Positions 15,918 through 24,782 of a stretch of DNA of 64,000 nucleotides are shown here, piece by piece. Origin of the DNA: an uncultured Bacteroidales bacterium (GTDB lineage: Bacteria; Bacteroidota; Bacteroidia; Bacteroidales; F082). The notes below the pieces were generated by a model. The model was not told where the DNA came from. It saw only the letters and a program-made list of their open reading frames with translations, and did no database searches. The stretch's first letter is position 1, and every line of letters begins with the position of its first letter. Location of the stretch: contig ONKA01000017.1 of assembly GCA_900318265.1 (NCBI GenBank), positions 43,151-107,150 on the forward strand, in the 5' to 3' direction. The position numbers and the translations under genes were made by a program.

Positions 15918-18900
15918 ATGTCCAACTTTGATTTAAAGCAACGCTATAACCGGAATGAGTTTGACAATTTCATCAGGACTTTCCTTCCCGATGATTATAC
16001 AAGAAAGGAAACTCGAGTCACCCCTATTGGGTTTCAACCTCAATATGCGACAGACATCACCTTGATCGGAGTGTGTAAGAGTCTCAACCTTGATGTATAT
16101 GAGATACATCACTCTTCCGTGGCCGATGCCCGTGTGGGGATTGCCAACGACACCTTCAAGTTGTTGCAACACAATTCACTTAACAACAACGCATTAGTGG
16201 CCTTTATTCCCAAAGAAGGCGATGGACAATGGCGTTTCTCGTTGCTTCAGATAGAGTTAGATGCGGTTGAACAGTCCTCGCGTATCAAGCGCAGCTATAG
16301 CAATCCACGTCGCTATTCTTATGTTTTGGGACCCGATGCCCATGTGCGTACTCCTGAGAAATATTTAATTGATACTGGTAAGATACGCGAACGCCGTGAT
16401 GGTAACAAGACCCTTTCGCCTTTTGAGGATTTGCAAAGCCGCTTCTCAGTGGAGGTGCTGTCGAAGGAGTTCTACGATAACTTGTTTAATTGGTATCTCT
16501 GGGCCACACAACATCCTTCAGTCTCGTTTCCCGACAAGGAGGATGCCGATGCGGGTAAGGATAAGAGCGTGAAAGTCATCCGTCTGATTACTCGAATGCT
16601 TTTTGTGTGGTTCATCAAACAGAAGGGATTGGTGCCGAGTTCCTTGTTCGATGTCAACGAGATGAAAAATGTGTTGAAAAATCTTGAACCTGAATCGAGC
16701 ACCAGTTCCACCTACTATAATGCCATCCTCCAAAACTTGTTTTTTGCCACATTGAACCGCCCTGTCGTGGAAGTGGATGAAGATGGGGTAGAAAAAGTGA
16801 GGAAGTTTGCAAAGAATCAAAATGGCGAAGATACCAAAAACTTATATCGTTATGAGGATTTGTTTTCCATTGGCAAGGAAGAGATTGTTAAGTTGTTTGC
16901 CCCCATTCCTTTTCTTAATTCAAGTCTTTTTGATTGTCTTGACAAATCAAAAAAATTGAATAATGTCGAAAAATGCTTTAAGTATGATGGCTTTAGCCGT
17001 AATCCACGGAAGCAAGCCCATGTACCCAACGAACTGTTTTTTGGTAAGGAACAATTCGTCCCACTGAAGGTTGGAGGTGATGTTAAAGAACAGCATGTGC
17101 ATGTGCAAGGTTTGATTAGGCTGTTCGAGCAATACAACTTCACCATCGAGGAGAACAGTCCCCGCGAAGTGGAAGTTTCACTTGACCCCGAACTGTTGGG
17201 GCGCGTGTTTGAGAATCTGTTGGCCGCCTATAACCCCGAAACGGGCGAATCCGTGCGTAAATCCACAGGTTCGTTCTACACCCCACGCGAAATTGTGAAC
17301 TATATGGTGAATGAAAGTTTGGTGGCATACCTAAAGGACAAAACCCAGGTATCTGAAACCGACTTGCGTCTCTTGCTTAGCTACGATGACGACGTGCCTT
17401 CGCTCTCGAACGACCAAAAACAACAATTGGAGAACGCTATAAAAGATTGTAAAGTGCTTGATCCCGCCTGCGGTTCAGGTGCCTTCCCAATGGGTATGTT
17501 GCAGCAATTGGTTCATATGTGGGAAAGGGTTTTCCCCGCCACATCGACAGGATACACATCGAGAAAAGAAGCTATGTACAAGCGCAAGTTGTATTTGATT
17601 GAGCATTGCATCTTTGGCGTCGACATTCAACCTATTGCCATGCTTATTAGCAAGTTGAGGTTCTTCATCTCGTTGATTTGTGAGCAATCCAAGGCCGACT
17701 TCGACCTGAAGAAGCGAAAGGAGAACTATGGCATCAATACCCTGCCTGCGCTTGAAACCAAGTTCGTGGCTGCCAATACATTGATCCCTGCCGCCGTGCG
17801 CGACTTCGACGATGATTGGTCGCAAGACGACAATCTGGTCAAGCTGAAAAATGAGTTGCTCGAAATCCGACACAACAACTTTATCTCGCAATCTTATAGC
17901 AGGAATCAAAGGCTAATAAAAAAGAGCCAAGAAAAGTGCCTGGAGATTTGTGACTACATCATGGAGAACAGCTACAAGCCTAACCAGCAACGCATCGATA
18001 TGCTTGAGGCCCAAATCGCTAAGCTTGAGGCTGAAAAACTGGAATATGCTGGCGAACGCTGGATAGAGGAGGCAGTTGTTGGCGATTTGTTTGGCGATGC
18101 GCCAAAAGAGACAAAGCGTTATGATGCTAATCTGAAAAAGCGCAAAGAGTTTGACAAGGCCATAGAAACATGCCGACAAGACATTGAGAATGAACAACAG
18201 AAATCTAAACCACAGGGGTTTGAAAAAGCAGTAAATGAACTGACCGCATGGGATCCCTACGACCAAAACACTTCTTCACCCTTTTTCGATGCTGAATGGA
18301 TGTTTGGCATTACGGATGGTTTTGATGTTGTGATTGGCAATCCGCCATATATTTCGACAAAAGGGGTAAAAGAGGAGGATAAAAAAGCCTATGAAAAAGA
18401 ATTCGGGTTTTCTGATGATACCTACAACTTGTTTACATTCAAAGGTTTGTCGCTTTCAAAAAGTGGAGGCTCTTTGACTTATATCATTCCTAAGACTTTT
18501 TGGACTACACAGACCAAACGCAACATGCGTAATTTGCTTCTATCAAAGAAAATTAGGTACATCTACGACACAGCAAATCCATTTGAGTCGGTTATGGTTG
18601 ATACCTGTATTTTGCAAGTTGTTAATGCCCCGTATAATCCAAATCATTTAATCCGCTTCCGTGATGGTAGTAAAGATTTGCATTCTCCGATCGTTTTTGA
18701 GCCAGTAAAGCAATCTATGTATATCAATACACAGAACGCGGTGATTTTTAAGCCGACAGAGCTAAACTTGAAAATTTGGAATCTTTATGGCGAAAAAGTA
18801 AAAGCTTTATATGATCAATGGTGGGATAAGATTAAGACCTCTAAGGATATTGAGAAAAACAAAGCGGAACTTGAACGTTATCGTGCCTCGTTAAAGCCTG

Positions 18901-19817
18901 GCGATGTTGCTTTGTTGGGTTGCTTGACTGAAGGAGGGCAAGGTCTTGCCACGGCTAATAATGGCAAATATATTGCTATCCGAAAGTCCTCAAAATGGGC
19001 AGAAAATGTATATGTTTCCCGCCCCAGAAAATTAGCAGAGGCAATCAGTAAGAAAAGCAAAATTAAGGAATATATCGGTAATCTTACGCCACAAGAATTC
19101 CTTGGCCAAAGTACCGAACATCAGATTGCTGACACTTTTGACAAAATCAAAGAGGTGTTTGGTAGGGATATTTTTGGTCAAGGCTATATCTATAAACTTA
19201 TTGATGATGAAGAAATTGCTGATGTGGATGCGTTGACAGAGGATGAAAAAGCAAACGGCATCGACCCTTCAAAACCTTATTATGTGCCATACGACAAAGG
19301 GGATAAAGATGGTAATCGTTGGTATCTTGAAACCCCATTTGCCATCGCGTGGTCCACGGAAAATGTCCATTTTTTGAAGACTGACCCAAAAGCTCGCTAT
19401 CAAGGATACGGGTTCTTCTTTAAGGAGGGATTTTGTTGGACGGATATTAACTCGACTTTTTTGAAGGCGAGATTAAAGGCAAAAGGCGTGTTTGATGTCG
19501 TAAGTATGTCATTGTTTACCCAGACAGAACTTCCAGACTGGTATTATGTCTGCTTAATAAATACAGATTTTATGAGCTTATATGTTGATAATTTCATCAA
19601 CAACACCTCTCATTTTCAAATAAATGATGCGAGACAAACACCTATCGTGATTCCATCGGAAAGCATTTTAAAAAAACTATTTGGATTATTTGGTGAAGCA
19701 CAGGCAATTAAAAAAGACCTTTTTGCGGGAAAACTACACGTTTGTGAGGCTGATGAGCAATTATTGTTGATTCATAGGGATTTAGAATCTGCAATCAATC
19801 TTTTATACACCATATAA
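15918..19817 (+). CDS. Eco57I-type adenine DNA methyltransferase with invertible C-terminus
   Basis: 1299 residues. SAM-binding motif I is LDPACGSGAFPMG (from about 514) and the catalytic motif IV is NPPY (about 807-810), the arrangement of gamma N6-adenine methyltransferases such as Eco57I and PglX. The N-terminal 500 residues are a large helical region with no nuclease motif that I can recognise. The C-terminal 131 residues (from 1169, KEGFCW onward) form the target-recognition end and contain FQINDARQTPIVIPS. Exactly this piece has two inverted alternatives downstream, so sequence specificity is predicted to switch. Its partner is the PLD-SNF2 helicase. The stop overlaps the 3' end of silent cassette 1 by 15 bases on the opposite strand. 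Confidence 0.88.
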   Translation: MSNFDLKQRYNRNEFDNFIRTFLPDDYTRKETRVTPIGFQPQYATDITLIGVCKSLNLDVYEIHHSSVADARVGIANDTFKLLQHNSLNNNALVAFIPKEGDGQWRFSLLQIELDAVEQSSRIKRSYSNPRRYSYVLGPDAHVRTPEKYLIDTGKIRERRDGNKTLSPFEDLQSRFSVEVLSKEFYDNLFNWYLWATQHPSVSFPDKEDADAGKDKSVKVIRLITRMLFVWFIKQKGLVPSSLFDVNEMKNVLKNLEPESSTSSTYYNAILQNLFFATLNRPVVEVDEDGVEKVRKFAKNQNGEDTKNLYRYEDLFSIGKEEIVKLFAPIPFLNSSLFDCLDKSKKLNNVEKCFKYDGFSRNPRKQAHVPNELFFGKEQFVPLKVGGDVKEQHVHVQGLIRLFEQYNFTIEENSPREVEVSLDPELLGRVFENLLAAYNPETGESVRKSTGSFYTPREIVNYMVNESLVAYLKDKTQVSETDLRLLLSYDDDVPSLSNDQKQQLENAIKDCKVLDPACGSGAFPMGMLQQLVHMWERVFPATSTGYTSRKEAMYKRKLYLIEHCIFGVDIQPIAMLISKLRFFISLICEQSKADFDLKKRKENYGINTLPALETKFVAANTLIPAAVRDFDDDWSQDDNLVKLKNELLEIRHNNFISQSYSRNQRLIKKSQEKCLEICDYIMENSYKPNQQRIDMLEAQIAKLEAEKLEYAGERWIEEAVVGDLFGDAPKETKRYDANLKKRKEFDKAIETCRQDIENEQQKSKPQGFEKAVNELTAWDPYDQNTSSPFFDAEWMFGITDGFDVVIGNPPYISTKGVKEEDKKAYEKEFGFSDDTYNLFTFKGLSLSKSGGSLTYIIPKTFWTTQTKRNMRNLLLSKKIRYIYDTANPFESVMVDTCILQVVNAPYNPNHLIRFRDGSKDLHSPIVFEPVKQSMYINTQNAVIFKPTELNLKIWNLYGEKVKALYDQWWDKIKTSKDIEKNKAELERYRASLKPGDVALLGCLTEGGQGLATANNGKYIAIRKSSKWAENVYVSRPRKLAEAISKKSKIKEYIGNLTPQEFLGQSTEHQIADTFDKIKEVFGRDIFGQGYIYKLIDDEEIADVDALTEDEKANGIDPSKPYYVPYDKGDKDGNRWYLETPFAIAWSTENVHFLKTDPKARYQGYGFFFKEGFCWTDINSTFLKARLKAKGVFDVVSMSLFTQTELPDWYYVCLINTDFMSLYVDNFINNTSHFQINDARQTPIVIPSESILKKLFGLFGEAQAIKKDLFAGKLHVCEADEQLLLIHRDLESAINLLYTI
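19419..19440 (+). repeat. inversion site, expressed copy
   Basis: TTTAAGGAGGGATTTTGTTGGA inside the methyltransferase gene at the start of its variable C-terminus. The 19 bases 19422-19440 are repeated perfectly in inverted orientation at 20174-20192, and 20 of the 22 bases at 20553-20574. Confidence 0.88.
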
Positions 19818-20192
19818 AGTACCTACTAACTTATCCATCGCTGTTTCAACTTGTCGCAATTCGGAAAGTTGCTCGTCATTACTATTCTTTTTAATTGCAT
19901 ATGCTTTTAAGAAGAGTTCGTGAATCTGACCAAGATCTTCACGCGATGGAATGAAAATAGGCATCTGCCTAATATCATTGATTTGGATATTAACTGTGCA
20001 ATTAAGATATTCTCTGTAATAATCAAACAACAAGTTGCTATTCAGCAAGGTAATGATATAATAATTTGGCACAGTACTTAACAATGAGCTTAACGACATA
20101 GAACCTACATCATTAACTGATGCAGACTTCATCTTTACCTTCAAAAGTCTAGCTAAGGGATTAAGTACATTATTCCAACAAAATCCCTCCTT
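19803..20192 (-). pseudogene. silent C-terminal cassette 1 of the methyltransferase
   Basis: Promoterless and without its own proper start. Read on the minus strand from 20192 it is open for 129 codons: KEGFCWNNVLNPLARLLKVK, later NIQINDIRQMPIFIPS, ending in LYGV. It aligns with the expressed C-terminus throughout (KEGFCW, QINDxRQ-PI-IPS, AIKK). Inversion between 19422-19440 and 20174-20192 would fuse it in frame to the methyltransferase body. Its stop overlaps the expressed stop tail to tail. Confidence 0.9.
20174..20192 (-). repeat. inversion site of silent cassette 1
   Basis: Perfect reverse complement of 19422-19440 (19 of 19). It starts one base after the stop codon of silent cassette 2 (20194-20196), so the cassettes are packed without spacer. 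Confidence 0.9.
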
Positions 20193-20193
20193 A

Positions 20194-20574
20194 TCAAGAA
20201 AGGCAATACAAATCCATTGTTTTACTGTCTAGATTTGATTGTATGTTTTGTAATGCCTTTTCGTCATTGTTGTGCTTTTTTATAGCGATTGCCTGTTTAC
20301 AGATGTTAGAAAACTCTACGAGCATTTCTTTCTCAGGGACAATGAACGGTAATTGGCGGGCATCGTTTATTTGAAAAGTCTGTGTGTTATTTACAAAATC
20401 ATCGACATAGTGGCTCATAAAGGTCGAGTTGATAATGCTAATTATAAAGGCTTCAGGAACTTTGTCAGTCATACCAAACAGGCTCATACTTTTCACGTCA
20501 TTAATGCTTTTTTGTTTTTTCCTACATTTCAAAAAGGTGGTATTTATGTCACTCCAACAAAGCCCCTCCTTAAA
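20194..20574 (-). pseudogene. silent C-terminal cassette 2 of the methyltransferase
   Basis: Read on the minus strand from 20571 it is open for 125 codons: KEGLCWSDINTTFLKCRKKQ, then NDVKSMSLFGMTDKVPEAF, TFQINDARQLPFIVPE, ending in DLYCLS. It has the same pattern as the expressed C-terminus and cassette 1 but differs strongly in the recognition part. Inversion at 19419-19440 / 20553-20574 would put it in frame behind the methyltransferase body. It has no start codon or promoter of its own. Confidence 0.9.
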
Positions 20575-21191
20575 GCTTTAATAGGTTCTCTTATACCAGT
20601 ATAAGCCATATATCGGTACAAAGTACCTCGTGCTACTTTTATTTTTTGTGCTATTTTTGGAATGCTAATTCCTTTTAAATACTGACGGACAATGAAATCA
20701 TGTTTCGCCTCGCATTTTGCATTAGGTTTTATGTTTCTTTTTCCTTGTTTCCGTCCTAATGGTTTCCCTTCTGATTTCAACCTTCCCAGTGCTTCCTTCG
20801 TTCTTTGGCTGATTAAATTCCTTTCAATCTCAGCCGAGAGTCCAAATGCAAAAGCAAGGACTTTACTCTGTATGTCGTCGCCAAGGCGATAATTGTCCTT
20901 GATGGTCCATACCCGACATTCCTTTTTCATGCATAGGCTCAGAATCTCCATGATCATGAAAAGGCTTCTGCCCAAGCGCGAAAGCTCAGCACAGATGATG
21001 AGGTCGTCTTTCTGCACCTTCTTCAAAAGCCGCCCTAATTCCCGTTTGTCATAGTTTTTCGTCCCACTGATGGTTTCTTCAATCCAGCCATCGATGTGCA
21101 ATTGTTCCCGTTGACAAAAGTTGTTGATTTCGAATCGCTGGTTTTCAACTGTCTGCTTGTCGCTCGAAACGCGAATGTAACCGTAAATCAT
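20544..21191 (-). CDS. serine recombinase / DNA invertase of the methyltransferase shufflon
   Basis: 215 residues. The N-terminal catalytic domain begins MIYGYIRVSSDKQTVENQRF with the nucleophile S9 and R7, and continues with SRLGRS (arginines of the active site) and EIERNLISQRTKEAL (the E helix). The C-terminus has a resolvase-type HTH (SIPKIAQKIKVARGTLYRYM). Size and layout fit small resolvase/invertases such as Hin or Pin. It lies immediately beside the silent cassettes, the usual position for the enzyme that flips them. Its last eight codons overlap an inversion site, so each inversion at that site alters its tail. It is divergent from the gene at 21274. Confidence 0.93.
   Translation of the reverse strand: MIYGYIRVSSDKQTVENQRFEINNFCQREQLHIDGWIEETISGTKNYDKRELGRLLKKVQKDDLIICAELSRLGRSLFMIMEILSLCMKKECRVWTIKDNYRLGDDIQSKVLAFAFGLSAEIERNLISQRTKEALGRLKSEGKPLGRKQGKRNIKPNAKCEAKHDFIVRQYLKGISIPKIAQKIKVARGTLYRYMAYTGIREPIKALRRGFVGVT
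20553..20574 (-). repeat. inversion site of silent cassette 2, inside the recombinase 3' end
   Basis: Reverse complement of 19419-19440 with two differences. The same bases encode the last residues LRRGFVG of the recombinase in another frame. Recombination here would change the recombinase tail: the new reading goes LRRDFVGRILTRLF and then stops. Confidence 0.85.
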
Positions 21192-21242
21192 TTTTCAGTA
21201 GTTTAAATCAAAAAATTACGTGGATTGTTGTTGATTATTTAA

Positions 21243-21250
21243 TACTTTTG
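21243..21250 (+). promoter_or_regulatory. vegetative -7 element
   Basis: TACTTTTG, 23 bases before the ATG at 21274, with TTGTTG about 18-23 bases further upstream. A standard Bacteroidetes promoter for the 21274/21993 genes. Confidence 0.6.
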
Positions 21251-21273
21251 CAGCAGAACTTTCATTTTATACT

Positions 21274-21945
21274 ATGACCAAATTAGAAAAACTCTACACC
21301 TCCATCAAGAACCTTGAGGAACTGGGGCTTGAGCTTACCCCAGAGATGCTGCTCGAATGCGACAAGCTGGAAGAGCAAATCATCAAGGATGAAATCCTTC
21401 CCGCCCTCGGTCAGGACATCGAGCCACGGCTCAGGCAAATCCAACGTCCGCTGGTCTTGGTGGTTGAATACACACCCGAAGACCCCATCAGCGTGAAGTT
21501 GTCGCGTAAGATGAACATTGCTGAAGCCTTGGGGGCTAAGCAAATCACTCCGCCAAGCACGAAAACGGGACAACCTGTCACTTCGACAGAGTCAGCACCA
21601 TTGCCTGCACCTCACGAGCCAACGAAACAGGTCGTCAACCACACCAAAGGACTGAAAGTCACTTTCCGTGATGGCACGGTAATCAACGAGAGCACCGCCA
21701 TAGAGACCTTCAAAAAAGCTCTGGTTAGAATTGGCCTAGACAAGGTTGCTGCCACTTCCATTAAACACGGTGGCTATGGCCTCGTCTCAAAAAACAAAAG
21801 ACCGACAGAAGCTGGTCGCCTCTGGCAGCACAAGATTGGTGATTGGTATGTTTATGTCAACATCAGCAACCAACAGAAAAAGGATGACTTGAAGAAACTG
21901 TCAGACATGTTTGGTTTGGGGCTGGTGATTGAGGATGGGAAATAG
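21274..21945 (+). CDS. unknown protein linked to the Z1 ATPase gene
   Basis: 223 residues. The first 90 residues are helical and acidic, a Pro/Thr/Ser-rich linker follows (about 92-115), and the C-terminal 105 residues look like a compact domain (GLKVTFRDGTVINESTAIET, then TSIKHGGYGLVSKNKR and WQHKIGDWYVYVNIS). I do not recognise the family. The C-terminal segment resembles small DNA-modifying-system accessory domains only in its length and position. It lies 47 bases upstream of the Z1 gene and is probably co-transcribed with it. Confidence 0.65.
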   Translation: MTKLEKLYTSIKNLEELGLELTPEMLLECDKLEEQIIKDEILPALGQDIEPRLRQIQRPLVLVVEYTPEDPISVKLSRKMNIAEALGAKQITPPSTKTGQPVTSTESAPLPAPHEPTKQVVNHTKGLKVTFRDGTVINESTAIETFKKALVRIGLDKVAATSIKHGGYGLVSKNKRPTEAGRLWQHKIGDWYVYVNISNQQKKDDLKKLSDMFGLGLVIEDGK

Positions 21946-21992
21946 GGCAAAATATAACCTAATGAATATTTAAAATCAAATTGCAGTATATT

Positions 21993-24644
21993 ATGGACTT
22001 AAGTAAAATAACAACCGTGGCACAATGTGATGCCGAAATTAAACAACGCAAAGCGGATTTGCTATCGGGTATTATCCCAGCCTATCTCAGAGCTACAGTA
22101 CAAGATGAAATCGACGACCTTGAGGCTCACAAAAATAAACTCTCAGGTCCGATATCCATTTACGATACCCTAAAAAGGAAAATTGGATATAGTCAGGCAC
22201 TCCAGGACTGTATTGATGATACATATAAGAACTTGACAGACCCCAATGCTGAGGACACCTCTATCCCGGGTTTGCTTTTGGGCAGAATACAATCGGGCAA
22301 GACAAGAGCTTTTGTAGGAGTCATGGCAAAAGCTTTTGATAATGGTTTTGATGCCTGCATCGTCCTTACAAAGCCTGATGATGGACTGGTAATGCAAACT
22401 AAGGCAAGACTGGAAAACGATTTCTCAGATTTTCTTGACACCAATTGTTTGTATAGCCAAAATATAGTTGTTGTTTATGATGTAAAGAAGAAGCTAAGCC
22501 TCTCTCCACTTCAATGTAGTTACAAAAGCATTTTTGTTTTACACAAAAACAAAAGGCTCGAGGCAATGAAAAAAACCTTGGATGCTTATTTTGAAAACAA
22601 GAAGGTTTTGATAATCGATGATGAAGCAGACTTCGTGAGTCGCACGTTTTATTGCAAACAAAAACAGGTTACAGGCGGTGTGACAGGTTTTAGAATTGAT
22701 GATTTGTCTAATAATCCCAAAATTGACTGCTATTATCTGCAAGTGACAGCAACACCTTACTCCTTATTACTTCAACCAGACGAAACAATCGTGGTGAACA
22801 ATGGCATTCTTTCTTGTTTTCATCCACGGTTTACTGTCCTTGTTCCAACACATGACCAATATGTTGGCGGCGAGCAATATTATGTGAAGTCATTGAATTC
22901 ACAATCAATGTATTCCTATCTAATGCACTCGATGAGTGATAACTGCCTTGACAGATTGCTTAAGAAAAACGAACACGCTCGTATTACAAAAGCGGCAGCC
23001 ACACATCCCGTTTTTCAAGATCTAAGAGATGCATTGATGAGTTATTTTGTTGGATCAGCCATCAGACGAATTCAAGAAAAAAAGAACAAACAAAACTATA
23101 AAACAAGTTTTTTGATACATTGCGCTACTGAAAAAGGTGATCATACCTATGAAAAGACAATAGTAGACATTATTCTTAACGAATGGCAAAAAGATGTACT
23201 ACAACAACAAGGATCGGGGTTGTTGCAACTATTTACCATTGCATACTATGACATGGTGGCATCTAATCAGGCTGGTAATACGTGTATGGACTCAAAAACA
23301 AATAAAACAGAGTTGTCTAACTTAAACATGCCTACATCTCCTGATGTTTGGAATGAGTTTTTGAATATTTTTAGCAAACAGTCCTATTCTGTATTATGCA
23401 TAAACGGAGACACCACAGATGATCCAAATCTATATGAAAAAGATGGCCAACTAAAGTTGCCATCGTATCTGAATATCTTTATTGGAGGATTTAAAGCTGA
23501 TAGAGGCATTACGATAAATAACATGATTGCCTTCCTCTATGGACGACGTCCACAAAATGGTGGCTCTGCAAATACCATATTACAACACATGAGACAATAT
23601 GGCAATCGGTCGGCTGAAGACATGTCTGTCACAAGATTCCACACCACCAACAGTCTATATCAAAAGTTAAAAGAGATATATGAAACCGATGAGAGTTTGA
23701 GAGTGTTTTTTGAAAAAAACGCAACACCAAGTGTGACATATATAGAATATGATCCAAGGCTTGCTACATATAAGTTATGCAGCCCACAACAAATAAGAAT
23801 GTCTTCGATTCGAGCCTATGGTTCGCTGGCTCGTTTAATTGCGACCCCCGGCTTCCAAACAAAAGACCATAAAACCATATCGCCAATAATTTCGACTATC
23901 GATAATGAATTGTTTAAGTCCCAGGAGAAAACACCTTTTTTGATGGATAAAGCCGATGCATACAGACTCCTTTCTCAAATCAAGTCAACATTCTTATATA
24001 GCAAGGCTTTAAATAACAAACAATATGAATGGGACGAGAAAACCATGATTCAAGCTATTGAAAGACACATCCATCCTGATGGAAGAATTTGGGCTTATTA
24101 TGCAAAAAACAAAGACAATGCACGATTAAAAGGCAAAGGCACTTTTAATGATGCCCCAGAAGATGGTAAAACAGATACACCCATCGCCGAAAAAACTGCC
24201 GTAGATAGACCTTTCCTTATGTTTTTTAGAGAGAATGGTGATATCTCAAAAGGTTGGAACGGAACTCCTTTCTATTGGCCTGTTCTTAGATTACCTCAAA
24301 ACACCCAACCCAACGTTTTTTGCGACGGGGTAATTAATGAGCCGAGAAAAAACGCGCAATTGGTAGTAAAACAATCCAACGGGACTCCGATTGTCGGATC
24401 AGGAGTGGTTGACACCTTGATAGAATGTATTAAAATTGCCGGTCCTGCAAAGGTTGAAAACTTAAACATAAACTATCGTAAAAACAACTTGGTTTATGCT
24501 GCTGGTAGATGTCCAAAGAATTACTCTACTATAGTACCCGGAAAGTACTATATTAGGAAAGGCATTACTGCTTCTACTGCAGAGAGTTTTTTAAACGAAA
24601 TATCTTCCAAGCTAAAGCTTAATTGGATCATTTCTATTGTATAG
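21993..24644 (+). CDS. Z1-domain P-loop ATPase
   Basis: 883 residues from the ATG at 21993; a TTG at 21981 is a less likely start. Walker A GRIQSGKT (about 97-104), Walker B LIIDDEAD (about 206-213), a helicase motif III-like QVTATPY (about 250-256) and the Z1 signature IFIGGFKADRGITINNM near residue 500, followed by a QHMRQYGNR arginine motif. Z1 ATPases are SF2-related proteins found in restriction-like gene sets, often with MORC-type ATPases, methyltransferases or nucleases; no MORC gene is visible here. It presumably works with the 21274 product, and perhaps with the helicase/methyltransferase pair. Confidence 0.85.
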   Translation: MDLSKITTVAQCDAEIKQRKADLLSGIIPAYLRATVQDEIDDLEAHKNKLSGPISIYDTLKRKIGYSQALQDCIDDTYKNLTDPNAEDTSIPGLLLGRIQSGKTRAFVGVMAKAFDNGFDACIVLTKPDDGLVMQTKARLENDFSDFLDTNCLYSQNIVVVYDVKKKLSLSPLQCSYKSIFVLHKNKRLEAMKKTLDAYFENKKVLIIDDEADFVSRTFYCKQKQVTGGVTGFRIDDLSNNPKIDCYYLQVTATPYSLLLQPDETIVVNNGILSCFHPRFTVLVPTHDQYVGGEQYYVKSLNSQSMYSYLMHSMSDNCLDRLLKKNEHARITKAAATHPVFQDLRDALMSYFVGSAIRRIQEKKNKQNYKTSFLIHCATEKGDHTYEKTIVDIILNEWQKDVLQQQGSGLLQLFTIAYYDMVASNQAGNTCMDSKTNKTELSNLNMPTSPDVWNEFLNIFSKQSYSVLCINGDTTDDPNLYEKDGQLKLPSYLNIFIGGFKADRGITINNMIAFLYGRRPQNGGSANTILQHMRQYGNRSAEDMSVTRFHTTNSLYQKLKEIYETDESLRVFFEKNATPSVTYIEYDPRLATYKLCSPQQIRMSSIRAYGSLARLIATPGFQTKDHKTISPIISTIDNELFKSQEKTPFLMDKADAYRLLSQIKSTFLYSKALNNKQYEWDEKTMIQAIERHIHPDGRIWAYYAKNKDNARLKGKGTFNDAPEDGKTDTPIAEKTAVDRPFLMFFRENGDISKGWNGTPFYWPVLRLPQNTQPNVFCDGVINEPRKNAQLVVKQSNGTPIVGSGVVDTLIECIKIAGPAKVENLNINYRKNNLVYAAGRCPKNYSTIVPGKYYIRKGITASTAESFLNEISSKLKLNWIISIV

Positions 24645-24782
24645 TCTAAAAAATTCATCAAGTCAGATTGTACAAATAGAACGAAAAAAGCAAGGATAAT
24701 TAGAAAAACAGGTGGTTCTGTAAAAAGAGAAAAACATTGTTACGAACATGATCAAAGAGGACCTTTAAAAATAAATAAAAAA

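Noticed and set aside
12463-19817. DISARM or BREX system
   Set aside because: A PLD domain, SNF2 helicase and methyltransferase are present, but the DrmA/DrmB core of DISARM and the BrxA/BrxB/BrxC/PglZ set of BREX are absent in the window.
20064-20080. TTGGCACAG in silent cassette 1
   Set aside because: Lies within coding sequence of the cassette on the other strand and the -12 half is missing.
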